From assembly GCA_958450365.1 (NCBI GenBank), contig CAUEEP010000930.1, positions 1,729,501-1,793,500 of the forward strand: 64,000 nucleotides of DNA. Direction: 5' to 3'. The notes under the pieces were generated by a model, which was not told where the DNA came from, did not search any database, and worked only from the letters and a program-made list of their open reading frames with translations. A program made the position numbers and the translations under genes. This document shows positions 25,479-36,506 of this stretch, piece after piece. Origin of the DNA: Mesorhabditis belari (taxonomy: Eukaryota > Nematoda > Chromadorea > Rhabditida > Rhabditidae). Numbering within the stretch: position 1 is the stretch's first letter; each line of letters begins with the position of its first letter.

Positions 25479-28400
25479 ATGTCTGACTCAGCAAATACCC
25501 CATCACCGTCAAATGTGCAAAGCACGACAAATGTCTGTGTATCGACAACAGCAACAAGCAGGTTAGACAATGAAAAATGGGTTGAGATGATGGTTGAGAT
25601 GATGGATGAATAGAATATCTTTCTATTATAATCATTCAGACCAACCTCATCAACATCAAAGCCACCAATCCCGACCTCGTTATCCGAATGGCAACTATTG
25701 GCTGTTCTTCAAAGAGCGAATCTTGTTCAATACTATGATACTTTTATCTCACAAGGTAAAAATGTTGATTTCAGTCGTATTTCGAAATTTTCCCATCCAC
25801 TTCCCAAACATTTTCTCTAGTTTCAGGTGGAGATGATATCAATCAAATAATGCAATGCGATGAATCAGAGTTCCTCGAAATCATGTCATTGGTGGGAATG
25901 CTTTCAAAACCGTTGCATGTAAGACGATTGCAGAGGACGTTGACGGTCAGTAAATCTTAAAATAGCTTTACAACTGAACAACTTATCAGCTGTTTAAAGA
26001 TCTCTGTCCGAATAAATTTCCATCGAACTTTTCTCTATTCAGCTTTATTCCCATTTCTTCCCAGTCCTCCGCTTTTCTTTTCTCAAAATCGTTCCACTCG
26101 AAAAACCCAATCCAACCATTTTTATCCACTTTTTACCTGAATATCTCTATTTTTCTTCTTCTTTTTTTTTTTCACAAAACCGATCGCATGTTTGGTTGTT
26201 TTTTCTCGATTTACTAGGCAAAAATTTTTGAGTGGCACGACCGGCCGTATCATTTTTGGGAATGCTGAGGGGAGAAGACTTTTTGCTGTCCGATCAACAA
26301 AAAAACATTCGCATAAAAACTGGAGAAACGGGGGGAAATTGATGGAAAATGCGTGTCTTTTCCTTTTTGTAAAAATTTGTGAGAAGGGGGAAGAAAGCTG
26401 TCAATCTTGGGGGATCAAGGGACTGACGAATAAGGGATTCATTTCAAATTCATTTCAAATTCATTTCAAAATTGAAAGAGGGATTTGAGATTAATTTCAA
26501 AATTCAAAAATATAAGTTGAAACTGTTTTTAGCGATTAAAAAAATCCAACTAGGGACTCTTTCGATTTCAGGATTTCTCGAAAGACCCAGCCGCTTTCAA
26601 CTTGTCGGCCATTCCCCTCATCGGCCCTCCTCCAATATCCAATTTCCCCACTGGCGCCAATCCAATCGATTTCCTTCTACCAGGTAATCGATTTCCTTCT
26701 ACCAATATCTAGATTTAGATAAATATATTGATTCCTTAGGCATCGCCTCACTCCAACAAAGCCCATCTCCATCACTTTTCCATCCCGAAACAACCACCCC
26801 ACTCACCACCACCACATCTGTTGCCCATTCCACATCAACCATTTCGAAAATCTCAACCGTACCAATAAGTCGGTCTATAATCAATAATCTAGAGCTATAT
26901 CCAGATCTAACATCTAAACCCGATATTTTTATGCTTTCAGCTGCCATCGACTTCACGAATCCACTCTCGGCTATCGGTGCCACGGCGGCGAATGTTCTCT
27001 CCCAAGAATATTTACAATCATTGGGTAGATTTTGCAGTAAAGATAGTTATATTGATATCGTGCATTAGTTTTGCAATATAAACTTCAGCTCTATTACAGT
27101 AGCCTCTGCCGCTGCAGCCACTCAACAGATGAGCCGCCAAAATGAGCATAATATCACCACCGCGAACAGCAAAGATCCGAATAGTATAAGGATTACAAAG
27201 GTTTGTACAAAAAATAGATACCGTAAATACTGTAATAGTATCCCACCCCCATAATGACGGTGCGTAGTGTTGCGTAGCTTTGAACGAGTTTTTCTCGACA
27301 CTGGTTTATGCTACAATGCGCGCTTAGGTATCAAAAAAATAGCCCTGAATTTCAGCTATTTTTTGATACCAAAGACGCATTTTTGAAAGTACGGGTGCTT
27401 TGAAAAAAATGAAATACTGAAAAACTTTTGCGACTACGCGACTGTACTATTACAGGAGTACTACAGACTGTACTATTACATGCGACTGTACTATTACAGG
27501 GGTGGGGTACTATTACAGTATTTACGGTATTTATTTAGTGATCAAAACTTCAAGAACAATTGATGAATGTTTAATTTCAGTCCGGTCTACCATCTTCATC
27601 GAACAGCCCTCACATCAGTTCCACCGATGATTTTGTGGCCCTAGGTGACTTTGATCCGAGTGAGTTTCGGCCGAGCTACTTTTTAACCCTTTTATAATGC
27701 TCGATTGTGTTCATTTTTATAATTATATTGAATATTAAAGAGATATTCTTTCAGATGCCCCTCAAACGGAGACTCCAAGCCTCTCCGAGGCGCAGATTCG
27801 ACGCCTCAATCAATGCGCAACACTGGTAGGAATAAAACAGACAAAACTACTGGCTAAGCTACTGGATAAAGCTTACTGTCTTTAAAAGCTATTCATTACT
27901 GTCTTTAAAAGCTATTCAGCTTACTAGATCCAACTTTCCTTTTTCTCTAAACCTTTCTCTACCTGAAGATCTTCATTTAAAAGTATTTTTCTTTTTCAGG
28001 TCGTTCAAAATCTCCCCAAACTAGCTCCGAAACTTGTGCAGAATAAAAAACGAATCAGCCAGTGAGTGGAAACAAATTAAGTCTTAATTTATATGAAAAA
28101 TAGAGAAATCCTTGATTTAATGGCCCTTCCATTGACATCACCACAAAGAGCAGATGAATATCGAAAATTCTCGGCAATTTATGGACGATTCGATGCTAAA
28201 AGGAAACCGGATAAGGTGAGGAAAATAGAAAAATTGATCCTCGAAACACTTAGATACTTATTAACAAAATCTCTAGATTTTGACTCTCCATGAAGTGTCA
28301 GTGAATGAAGCAGCCGCTCAACTCTGCATGCTCCAACCGGTACTCTTGACGAGAAGAGATGAATTGTTTCCATTATCAAGACAGGTATTAGCTGCTAGAA

Positions 28401-29699
28401 TGTTGGGGGTAGTTTAAGTTGAACCTTTCATTAATTTGTAACTCATACAATATGAACTGTACTGTACAGAGTCTGCATTTTGAATGGTTAAACTTCGTTT
28501 TAAGAGGTATCCCCATATTCTCATTTTCTTTAATCTCGCCACCAATTTTGCCACTTTCAACTTTACTAAAAATGATTAGGATTTGTGAATTCTGATTTAA
28601 CAGTCAAAAACTCAAGGGTCGATTACCTATTGTCCCCAAAAATCAGGACAAAGTTATGAAGTGAACACACACACTTTGCGTCTTATAATAAGCAAGATAT
28701 TGTCTTCATATAACTATTATAACTATTATAGCTATTATATTTGCTTAACTTTATACTTTAGGTAGTGAAAGATGCCGGTTATCACTATACGAAAAGTCGG
28801 GAGAGACGCCGAAAAGAGGATGCGGATGGAGAAGAAAGAAGTACACCGTCGATGAGGTGAGGAAAGGAAATCGAAGTGGGGAGAACTTGGGGAAACCTAT
28901 TGAGTACATATAAACTCAAAGATTTTTAATGTTTTATATCAAAATATGTTATTCAATCGATTTAGCCCATCTCCATCAATGGGAGACGACGATGAACACT
29001 ATGGAAGTGAAGAGAAAAGACGAAAGATTGAATCCATCGGTTGGTTATGCATAAAAAAGATTGAATATTTAGTTAAAGGTTTTAAAATTGAAAATATTGG
29101 GTTGGTGAAGTGAAAACTGCCGGGACTTTGCACTAAAATTTATTGAACATAAAACCATCAATTCATTTCAAATAATTTCCATTATTATTGACGACTTCTG
29201 CCCATTTTACAGGCAATTTACGAATTCCTCTTTCGTAGTAGGGTTTTGGTTTGTGTGTGAGACAAGTGTGAGACTCAAAAATGGAGGACTGGAGAGGTCG
29301 GCTGTCAGCCCAGTTTGAGCACTTTCTTCAAAAGAAACCCATTTTGGTGTCAATAGAAAAGTTGTAGAGAATCAAAAATTAGGCTTATAGCCAAATTTCC
29401 AAAAAGATACACTCAGTAGTTTCGCTTAAAATGCAAGTTTTGTGAAAATTCGTAAATTTGGCATTTCTTGAAAATCAGTTTTTGAATCGTTCTGAAAATT
29501 TGGATATAAGCTTCATTTTTGATTCTCTACAACTTTTCCATTTACACCAAAATGGATTTCTTTTGAAGAAAGTGCTCAAACTGTCACATATGACAAGGCA
29601 GTTTTCAATTCACCAACCCAATATATGCTTGATAACATTGTGATAAAAAAGCTTTCAGGTAAAGATGTTTCCCATGAAGTTTCCAGTCGAAAGCTTTAA
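25479..29699 (+). CDS. mab-10: NAB-family transcriptional cofactor, MAB-10 homologue
   Basis: Fourteen exons: 25479-25561, 25640-25755, 25827-25945, 26572-26683, 26740-27024, 27100-27200, 27581-27659, 27755-27825, 28000-28061, 28104-28215, 28277-28384, 28762-28856, 28966-29039 and 29659-29699, giving 485 aa in one frame. An NCD1 domain at about residues 42-104 shows '[19 protein letters not shown]', then '[20 protein letters not shown]' and '[16 protein letters not shown]', all hallmarks of NGFI-A-binding (NAB) proteins. NCD2 at about 305-445 includes '[13 protein letters not shown]', '[20 protein letters not shown]' and a basic 'KSRERRRK' stretch, with a Ser/Pro/acidic tail. In C. elegans MAB-10 is the nuclear cofactor of the EGR-type factor LIN-29 in the heterochronic pathway at the larval-to-adult switch; that role is taken from the family. 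An acceptor 10 bases before the ATG suits trans-splicing. A 72-base optional intron may lie in exon 5 (about 26869-26940); both forms keep frame. Confidence 0.9.
27219..27529 (+). mobile_element. MITE family 1, copy 2, inside a mab-10 intron
   Basis: It has the same ends as the copy at 12963-13230 (TACCGTAAATACTGTAATAG and complement) and the same internal inverted repeat. It is about 43 bp longer because a short block containing 'gactgtactattaca' is repeated near the right end. It occupies most of the intron between the mab-10 exons ending at 27200 and starting at 27581. Confidence 0.85.
29096..29621 (-). mobile_element. Internally deleted mariner-like element inside the last mab-10 intron
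   Basis: Ends are inverted repeats (TTGGGTTGGTGAAGTGAAAA at the left, complement with one change at the right), flanked by TA on both sides (29094-29095 and 29622-29623), the usual mariner target. Within the left part the minus strand still encodes the last residues of a mariner transposase (29163-29241, '[18 protein letters not shown]' then stop). The right two thirds is a second palindrome (arms about 29310-29395 and 29485-29590). Most of the transposase, including the catalytic core, is missing, so it cannot move by itself. Confidence 0.8.
29163..29241 (-). pseudogene. C-terminal remnant of a mariner transposase
   Basis: About 25 codons ending in TGA at 29163-29165 read '[14 protein letters not shown]' style residues, the standard last segment of mariner transposases. 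Upstream of this the frame is lost at the internal deletion. Confidence 0.7.
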
Positions 29700-30315
29700 T
29701 CCCAAAAAGTATTCAATTTTCTGAGCCATTGACAAGTTCAGAAAGTTATCAAGAATAAAATCTCAAGGACTCAAGTCAAATCACAAGATATTCAGTTAAG
29801 CTATCTTCGGTCTAACCTATGGAATGTTTTAACTGAAATCTTGAGCTTATAAATTACAGCATTGCCGTAAGATTATAAATTACAGCATTACCAATCACGG
29901 TAAGTACCAGCCAATTTCTGAACTTGTCCTGGTCATTTCTAGTTTTAAATTTTCTCAATCTGATCAAACTTATTCATTTTCGGTCGGCTTTACTCCTTTT
30001 TTTTCATGTCTTTTTCGACTTTTTGGGCAAAATTGAAGCTATAATTTGTGATAAGTTGTGCATATCTTCCAAACAAATGACTTCAAAAGTTCCCCCTTTT
30101 TCATTTCCTTTTTTTGAAAACTTTAGTTGAAAACTAAAAGTTAAAAGTTTTCCTATTCAAATTCTTATCATGAAATGATACTCGACCTAGTCAAAACATC
30201 CACTGAATAGCGTACAACGCATGTCCATCATCATCATTTTTTTTAGCTTTCTTTTCTCATTTTTTTAATCATTTTTGTATCAAATTGTTCTTTTGTTTAT
30301 AGGCACACATTTTGA
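29700..30315. other. Non-coding, no gene seen
   Basis: AT-rich DNA between mab-10 and a local duplication. A short repeat 'ttataaattacagcatt' occurs twice at about 29848-29890. No gene is supported. Confidence 0.55.
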
Positions 30316-30890
30316 ATGAAAATTTGAACGATTTCAATGTTAGTGTCAATTTTTTGTAAAGACGATAATAAAGAGATTCAAAAGATCATTGAGATCCAAA
30401 AGATTACATCAACATCAACATCATTACAGTATTTCAACAGACAATTCCTTTTAGAAAAGATCATTGAGATACCGTAAACTACCAGCTTACCCTCGATCAC
30501 TCCAATGCTTTTTAGATAACATATTACTTGAGAGGAGCACACTCTACTTTCAGAATCGCATTTTATATCCCAAAATCGATTTGAATGAAAATTTGAACGA
30601 TTTCAATGTTAGTGTCAATTTTTTGTAAAGACGATAATAAAGAGATTCAAAAGATCATTGAGATCCAAAAGATTACATCAACATCAACATCATTACAGCA
30701 TTTCAACAGACAATTCCTTTTAGAAAACGACCGTAGCGTAAACTACCGTAAACTACCAGCTTACCAGCCCGTAAACTACCAGCCTACCAGCCCTCGATCA
30801 CTCCAATGCTTTTTAGATAACATATTACTTGAGAGGAGCACACTCTACTTTCAGAATCGCATTTCATATCCCAAAATCGATTTGAATGAA
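30316..30890 (+). repeat. Tandem duplication of a unit of about 270 bp
   Basis: 30316-30553 and 30582-30885 share the same sequence in the same order, including 'gaacgatttcaatgttagtg', 'aaagagattcaaaagatcat' and 'ttagataacatattacttga'. The second copy has an extra short block of 'gtaaactaccag' repeats at 30738-30790. No coding function is evident. Confidence 0.8.
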
Positions 30891-31275
30891 AAGCTTTGAA
30901 TGTGATTGAATAAATTGAATAAATGGAAAATCTCAAGTCGAGAGAGTCCAATATTGGCGATTTTCGGGTCAACCCGATTGCTGTGTGACCCAAAAGAGAT
31001 TCACCAACAACAATTTGATTACATCTCTTTTGTCCGTCTTTCCCCCTTTCTTTTCTTTTCCCTTTTTCTTTGTCTGTATCGAGTCTGTCCATTGGGGGAA
31101 TGTGTTGTGATTGGATTCGCCTTTTTCATTTTGATTCATTTCATTTCATTCATTTCATTCATTCAACTCATTCTATTCAACCCACAACATATGGTCGCAC
31201 TGATCACAGAAGAGATATTGGCTCTTGTCGAGTCCGGGTATTTGGAATGAAGGCTTTGAAGGCTGTCCGCTTTAA

Positions 31276-31576
31276 AGGCCTATAACTTTATCCAAAGACA
31301 ATATTATTGCTAACTTTTCATATCGTTGGATAGAGAAGGCTTCAGGCTTTTGAATGATTCCAAAAAGAGCTTGATTGGCTTTTTCATTCACATGCAAACT
31401 AGGCGACACTGCACCCGAGTTGGATCGGCCTCATTTGCTCAAATTTGGCTTTGATTACCCTGGACTGGATTATCCAATCAAACTGTATTTGGTGTCATTC
31501 GAAAATCTGAAATCTCCTCTATACAATGATATAAAAAGTTAGCAATAAGATAGTCTCTGAATAAAGTTATAGGCCA
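31276..31576. mobile_element. Foldback element (about 300 bp)
   Basis: The left arm starts 'ggcctataactttatcc' and contains 'ttattgctaactttt'. The right arm from about 31490 to 31576 is its diverged reverse complement, ending 'aaagttataggcc'. Arms are about 90 bp with roughly one mismatch in seven, which suggests an old insertion. There is no open frame. Confidence 0.7.
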
Positions 31577-33561
31577 TCAAAGCACTAAAGCAAGCTCCAA
31601 AGTACTCAAAAAATAAATCTTTGAGTTTTCTGGCAAACCCTCTTAGTTTTCAGCATCCACTCCGTCTTCAAGCTCTCAAAATTTGCATCATTCATACCAA
31701 AAAGCAAAGAAGAAGCCAAGAAATACGATGAAATGGACATTCATCCACAAGGGACGACACAACCGGCATTAATTTACTCATTTCGCGCATTAACATGTTG
31801 ATGGGTGAATCGCGAGACCCAACACAATTTTCCGAGAAAGGGGGGGAAGGGGAGGGGGAGGGGAGGGGAAGAGGAGGCTGAGAGGAGGCTGAGCGGAGGC
31901 TGAGCGGAGGGGAAGGCCCACCACACAAATGGATGTATCGGGAGGGATCCATGCCCACCCCAATCCATTCAGCTACCCCCTCCAACCCTCGGCAAAAAGA
32001 AATAAAGTTGACTTCATCAATTTACCCCTTCATATAGTCTCTTCCAAATTGTAGACATCAGCTAGCTCTACTCTGTTCTGTCCCCCCTTCATTCGCATTT
32101 GTTCTGCAATTTATGCTGGGATTACGGTACTCTCATCATTATATTTAATCAGCTATTATATATTGATCTTCTAACTAACTAGTAAGATCTAAAAGAGCAA
32201 AATGAATCCTATTGGATAAGAGACTATGAGGGACCCTCGCAATTCTCCCTTTCTTCAACAATATGTCCGTCTCTTTCTTCATTCATTCTTTCACTCTTTC
32301 ACTCTTTTCCCGTCTTGCTGAGAGACTACGGTAGGATTGGGGATTTCTTCAAATCTTAAAAGTCATTCAAATCATTCTTTTTTGTTTTTATAGAAGAGTT
32401 TATTAGTCTCAACATTCACAACATGTTTTTTATCTTTTCAACAAACTACACAAGGACCAGCTGCTTTAAAACCTTTAGAAACCTTCAAATAGTTAGCAAT
32501 TGCTTCGTAGATCATGTTCTTTACTAACTCTGACACAAATCATTTCGCCTTTTCAACAAGATTCTCTCATTTCAAGGGGATTTAGAGAATGGGGGAAATC
32601 TGGACGCAAATTATTCACCACTTTGTTTCGTTTTCAGAGCGCTCTATTGCCATCGATCCTTTTCTAAAAAGGGTTCTCTTTTTTAAAATCCTTAAAGCAA
32701 AGTTGTTTTTAATTTTTTATCGAATAAACAGAAATACAGTAAAGCTATAGTTGCGGTACATTCTATAGCTATAGTCTATAGCTTTACTGTATTCATGTTT
32801 GTTATGTTATTTATTCGTTCTCTCAAAGCTTTCCACGTCCTCCAAGTTTGTGATACCATTCGAAACTCTCCCCCTCATCTCTTCATTTCATTTTGACTCG
32901 ATTCGCTTCTCTTCATTTCATTTCAATTTCCTCTTTGAAATTCTTTCCTCAAAAGAAAGTGGTTGATGTTAGAAAGGATGTGAGGGAAGGAATACTAAAA
33001 CATTAACATTCAACATTCAACCCAATCAATCCCTTCTCTTTACCATTTCTCTCATTTGAAACACTGCCGACTCATCATCGATCATCTCCACCAATTCTTG
33101 GGGTTTCAATTTTCAAATTGGTATCTTTCCCATTATATCTCTCAGAGAAGAATCATTATTGTCAATGTTTCGGAAAGTTTTGAAGCTCAAGGCGTCGAAT
33201 CGAATCGCTTGAATCAAGCGTTTAAGTTTAGTTCCTTATCTCTCTAAATTTGGTTCCTTAAACAATGTGTTTTATGTAAACTGAAAGAAAAATATAAAGT
33301 CTCGATCGAGTCTAAAGAATGAATGGATCATTGAGATTGAGATTGAGAAAAGATTGAGAAATGTCACCAAAAAACAAGCGAAGATTTGATTGGTTAAACA
33401 TCTTGGACTGATTTTGGTCCTACATAGCTATTCTTTGCAAATCATATCTATTTACTGACACCGTCTATTGACTATTGACTGACATTTGGTTGGTTTGTTA
33501 AATATTTGGTTGCAGGAATCATTGTAAATACAGTAAACTCTAGAACAAAACGAAAAACTGA
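31577..33561. other. Non-coding, no gene seen
   Basis: The region contains a G-rich tract at 31845-31915 ('ggggagggg', 'gaggctga' units) and a palindrome at 32737-32795 whose arms contain 'tacagtaaagctatag'. No supported gene or RNA. Confidence 0.55.
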
Positions 33562-33832
33562 GCCCGTATGCTATGCTCCGGAAAAACTTTACGGCAGCAC
33601 CTTTGATCTTTCCGATAAAACGTCCATGGTTTTCCCTGACTTTTCCTCAGAAAATTCCTCGAAAAGTTTCTCGGAAAGTTCCAGCGGAAATTTACCGGAA
33701 ACTTTCTGAAAGAAAATTACTTTTCGCTGGAAAACTATGGACGTTTTACCTGAAAAATCAAAGGTGGCGCCGTAAAGATCAGAGACGCCGCGGGAACTTT
33801 TCCCGGAGCGTAGAATACGGGCTCTGGTAACT
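33562..33832. mobile_element. Foldback element (about 270 bp)
   Basis: The ends are inverted: 'agcccgtatgctatgctccgg' style at the left and 'ccggagcgtagaatacgggct' style at the right. The pairing continues inward through 'aaaacgtccatggttttcc' and its diverged complement. Open frames on both strands over this region follow from the palindrome and are not genes. Confidence 0.7.
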
Positions 33833-34590
33833 TGCAATTCATTCATCCATCTTTCACACCTTAAAATCTCGTCTTTTCTTTTCCAGATGCGTGAATTTCG
33901 TGAAAAATGAAGAGGACAGGAAAACGGGAGGAAATTAGGTCCCCTCCACCCCTCCCTTCCACCAGGATTCATCTTTTTCCTTCTTTTTTTCCAATCGGGG
34001 ACATCCCATTTTGTGTCCTTCTCGTACACACTCCAAATTTACGCTGATTAATGACTTTCCCTTTCAAAATCGTTTATTCTTGCATTTGCTTCTAGTTTGT
34101 ACTAAAATTCTCGAGAATTCTCGAGGTTGCCTCTTCTCATTTTGAAATTTTAGATCGTTTTGTCACTGAACTGACTGATCTCACTTTTTCTACGATCAAT
34201 AGACTTTCTCCCTACACCAAAGCCAATCTATCCTTTTCAATAAGTCGTCTACGTGTCGACTGAATGCGAGAATTTTCCATTCATTCATTCACTGAAGCCA
34301 AAATCGATTCCTGTGGCCCGAATTCGGAATTTTGGGATGGAAGCTCATTTCTCTTTTCTCTTTTTGTCTCTTATTTTCTTTTCTTCTTTTTTATGCTTTT
34401 AATTAAACCTCATTACCCACGAAGCGACACCATCCAGACTGGAATAAAGAATAGAAGAGGGGAAGGGGAAGGGAGGGGTCACCCGAGGACATCGACATCG
34501 TGAGAGGGTAGGGGCTGACAATGAGGGACATCATTTGTACAATATTTGTGTTACAGCTAGTTACAGCTTGCATCACTTGTACAATATATA

Positions 34591-34693
34591 TACCGTATTT
34601 TCTGTAATAGTAGTGCGCACTACTATTTTTTCAACCCCCCCTCCTGCCTGCACTACTATTATAGACTGCACTACTATTACAGAAAATACGGTA
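34591..34693. mobile_element. Short MITE (103 bp), family 2
   Basis: Ends are TACCGTATTTTCTGTAATAG and its complement, and the interior holds 'gtagtgc'/'gcactac' and a C-rich block. It is related to the larger element at 37930-38425 and more loosely to family 1, which share the TACCGTA...TAATAGTA end pattern. Confidence 0.75.
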
Positions 34694-36506
34694 TATGTAT
34701 TATAGCATTTGTGAGTTGTACCATGATATAACTCGTGGTTTCTTTTCTAAATCTGAACATTAAAACCGACAATCATTTAAGAATTGGCAGTTGTGAAAAG
34801 TTTCGAATTGTCTTCTCATCAAACTTTCAAACAAAATTCTCCAGGTTCTTCCAGGTTCCAGGTTCTTCCAGATTCCAGGTTCTTCAAAGATTTATTTCAG
34901 ATTCACAATTAACTTTATGAATAAATGTGAGTAAATGAGTAATTTAAGTAAGTAATTTTTGAGCGAGTAAACCTCTCCAAATTTTAACAGAGACTAGAGA
35001 TCTCAAACGTGTGAAGCTGAACAGAATGTTCTAGAATAAGAAAGTTATTCAAGTGAAATGTTTTTGGCGTTAAACTTTCCACTACTTTCGTTTATTAATA
35101 GCTTTTCCTATATGATTTGTTCATTCTTCTTTTATCAAACGCCGGCTCCAATCGACGATCCATAACAGGTGAAATTGTCTGTCTCGTAGTCGATTTCACC
35201 TGCCGTCAAACCCACAATCCCACAAAATTCTCTCACAATTTGGCTCAATTTCTTCTTTTCTAGTTTCATTTTAACAACTTATACAAAGTCTAGGCCATTT
35301 ATTGATTGTTTTGTCTGGAATAGATTAGATAAACAATACATATTTGACTGAAAAACTGACTGATATGAATAGATATGAAAGATTTCAAATCCAAATCAAA
35401 TCCAAGTAGACAAATTGCTTGACAAGTAGACAACTGACAAAGCTGCTTGACAAGTAGACAAGTGACAAAATAACATTGTTATACATTATTGTTATTTGAA
35501 TATTTGTGAATTGTTTTGCCTTAATTTCCTCGTTTTCCCCAACTCCATTTCATTCTTTCGATGAGCGGTGTTCTCCAGTCGATAGCACGAAATAACTCTG
35601 TGGATGTTATTGCTCGAGAATACTCCTCATTTTGAAGGATTCACCAAACTTTACTTGGTTTTTACCCTTGTATCAATCAACTTGTTTATGATGATTATGA
35701 TGATTATGATGATTATGATAATTTATGATGATGATTTATCAATCTTTTATAATGATTACTGCTGATTTAACAGTTCGTTTTCATTGTTTTTGTCTTCTTT
35801 CTTTGAATTTGTTTATTTACTAACAACAAATACCCGTTTGGTGACATAAAATGTCCTGAACATCACAATTCTCTTACAATTCTGAACACTGATCTCATTC
35901 TATTTAATCCCCTTCTCATTCATTGTCTCATCTCCATTTTGAGCGTACCGAAATGAGTCTGATTCGACGAATGGACGACGCTTTCTAAAATCGATTTTTT
36001 TTATTAATTTATTAGTCTTAAGTTTCGTTTTCGTTCTATAGGTAAAGATTTTAAAATCAATTTTAATCAAATCAAATTTTAATTTCAAAACAGTTGACTC
36101 GATCTAGATAAACCAGAGATCAATATACAAATGAATATGAATGTCTTTGGTTCACTTAGTCCTTAGTTCACTTTTCACAGCACCTGTAAGAATTGGCTGA
36201 TAGAGAATTTGATAAACAACACGGCCAAACAATTAAATTCCAATCAATCGCGAAAAGATCTTGCCATCCAGATAAACCGGAGATCAATATACAAATCGAT
36301 ATGAATGTCTGAAATTGAGATTATTCTGATATTTCACTTTTACTCACCAAAATTATTGTAATTGGGAGGAATTCGAGTGGAAATCGAGCGAAAGTCTCAA
36401 AAAACCCATTTCCATGTAAAGAAGTTGATTCGACTCCATCATTCAGCAAAAAGAATGAAGTACAGTTGTTCTGAAACAGCTTAGTTAGGATACAGAACTA
36501 AGATTT
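34694..36506. other. Non-coding, no gene seen
   Basis: Short repeats: 'gacaagtagacaa' units at 35400-35465, 'gatgattat' units at 35690-35735, and a direct duplication of about 40 bp at 36106-36145 and 36270-36312 ('gagatcaatatacaaat'). A hairpin with arms 'aggtgaaat'/'atttcacct' lies at 35166-35203. No gene is supported. Confidence 0.55.

Noticed and set aside
28966..29113. mab-10 ending at a TGA at 29111-29113
   Set aside because: That stop lies inside a mariner terminal repeat; a donor at 29040 and an acceptor at 29658 in the same phase give a better last exon.
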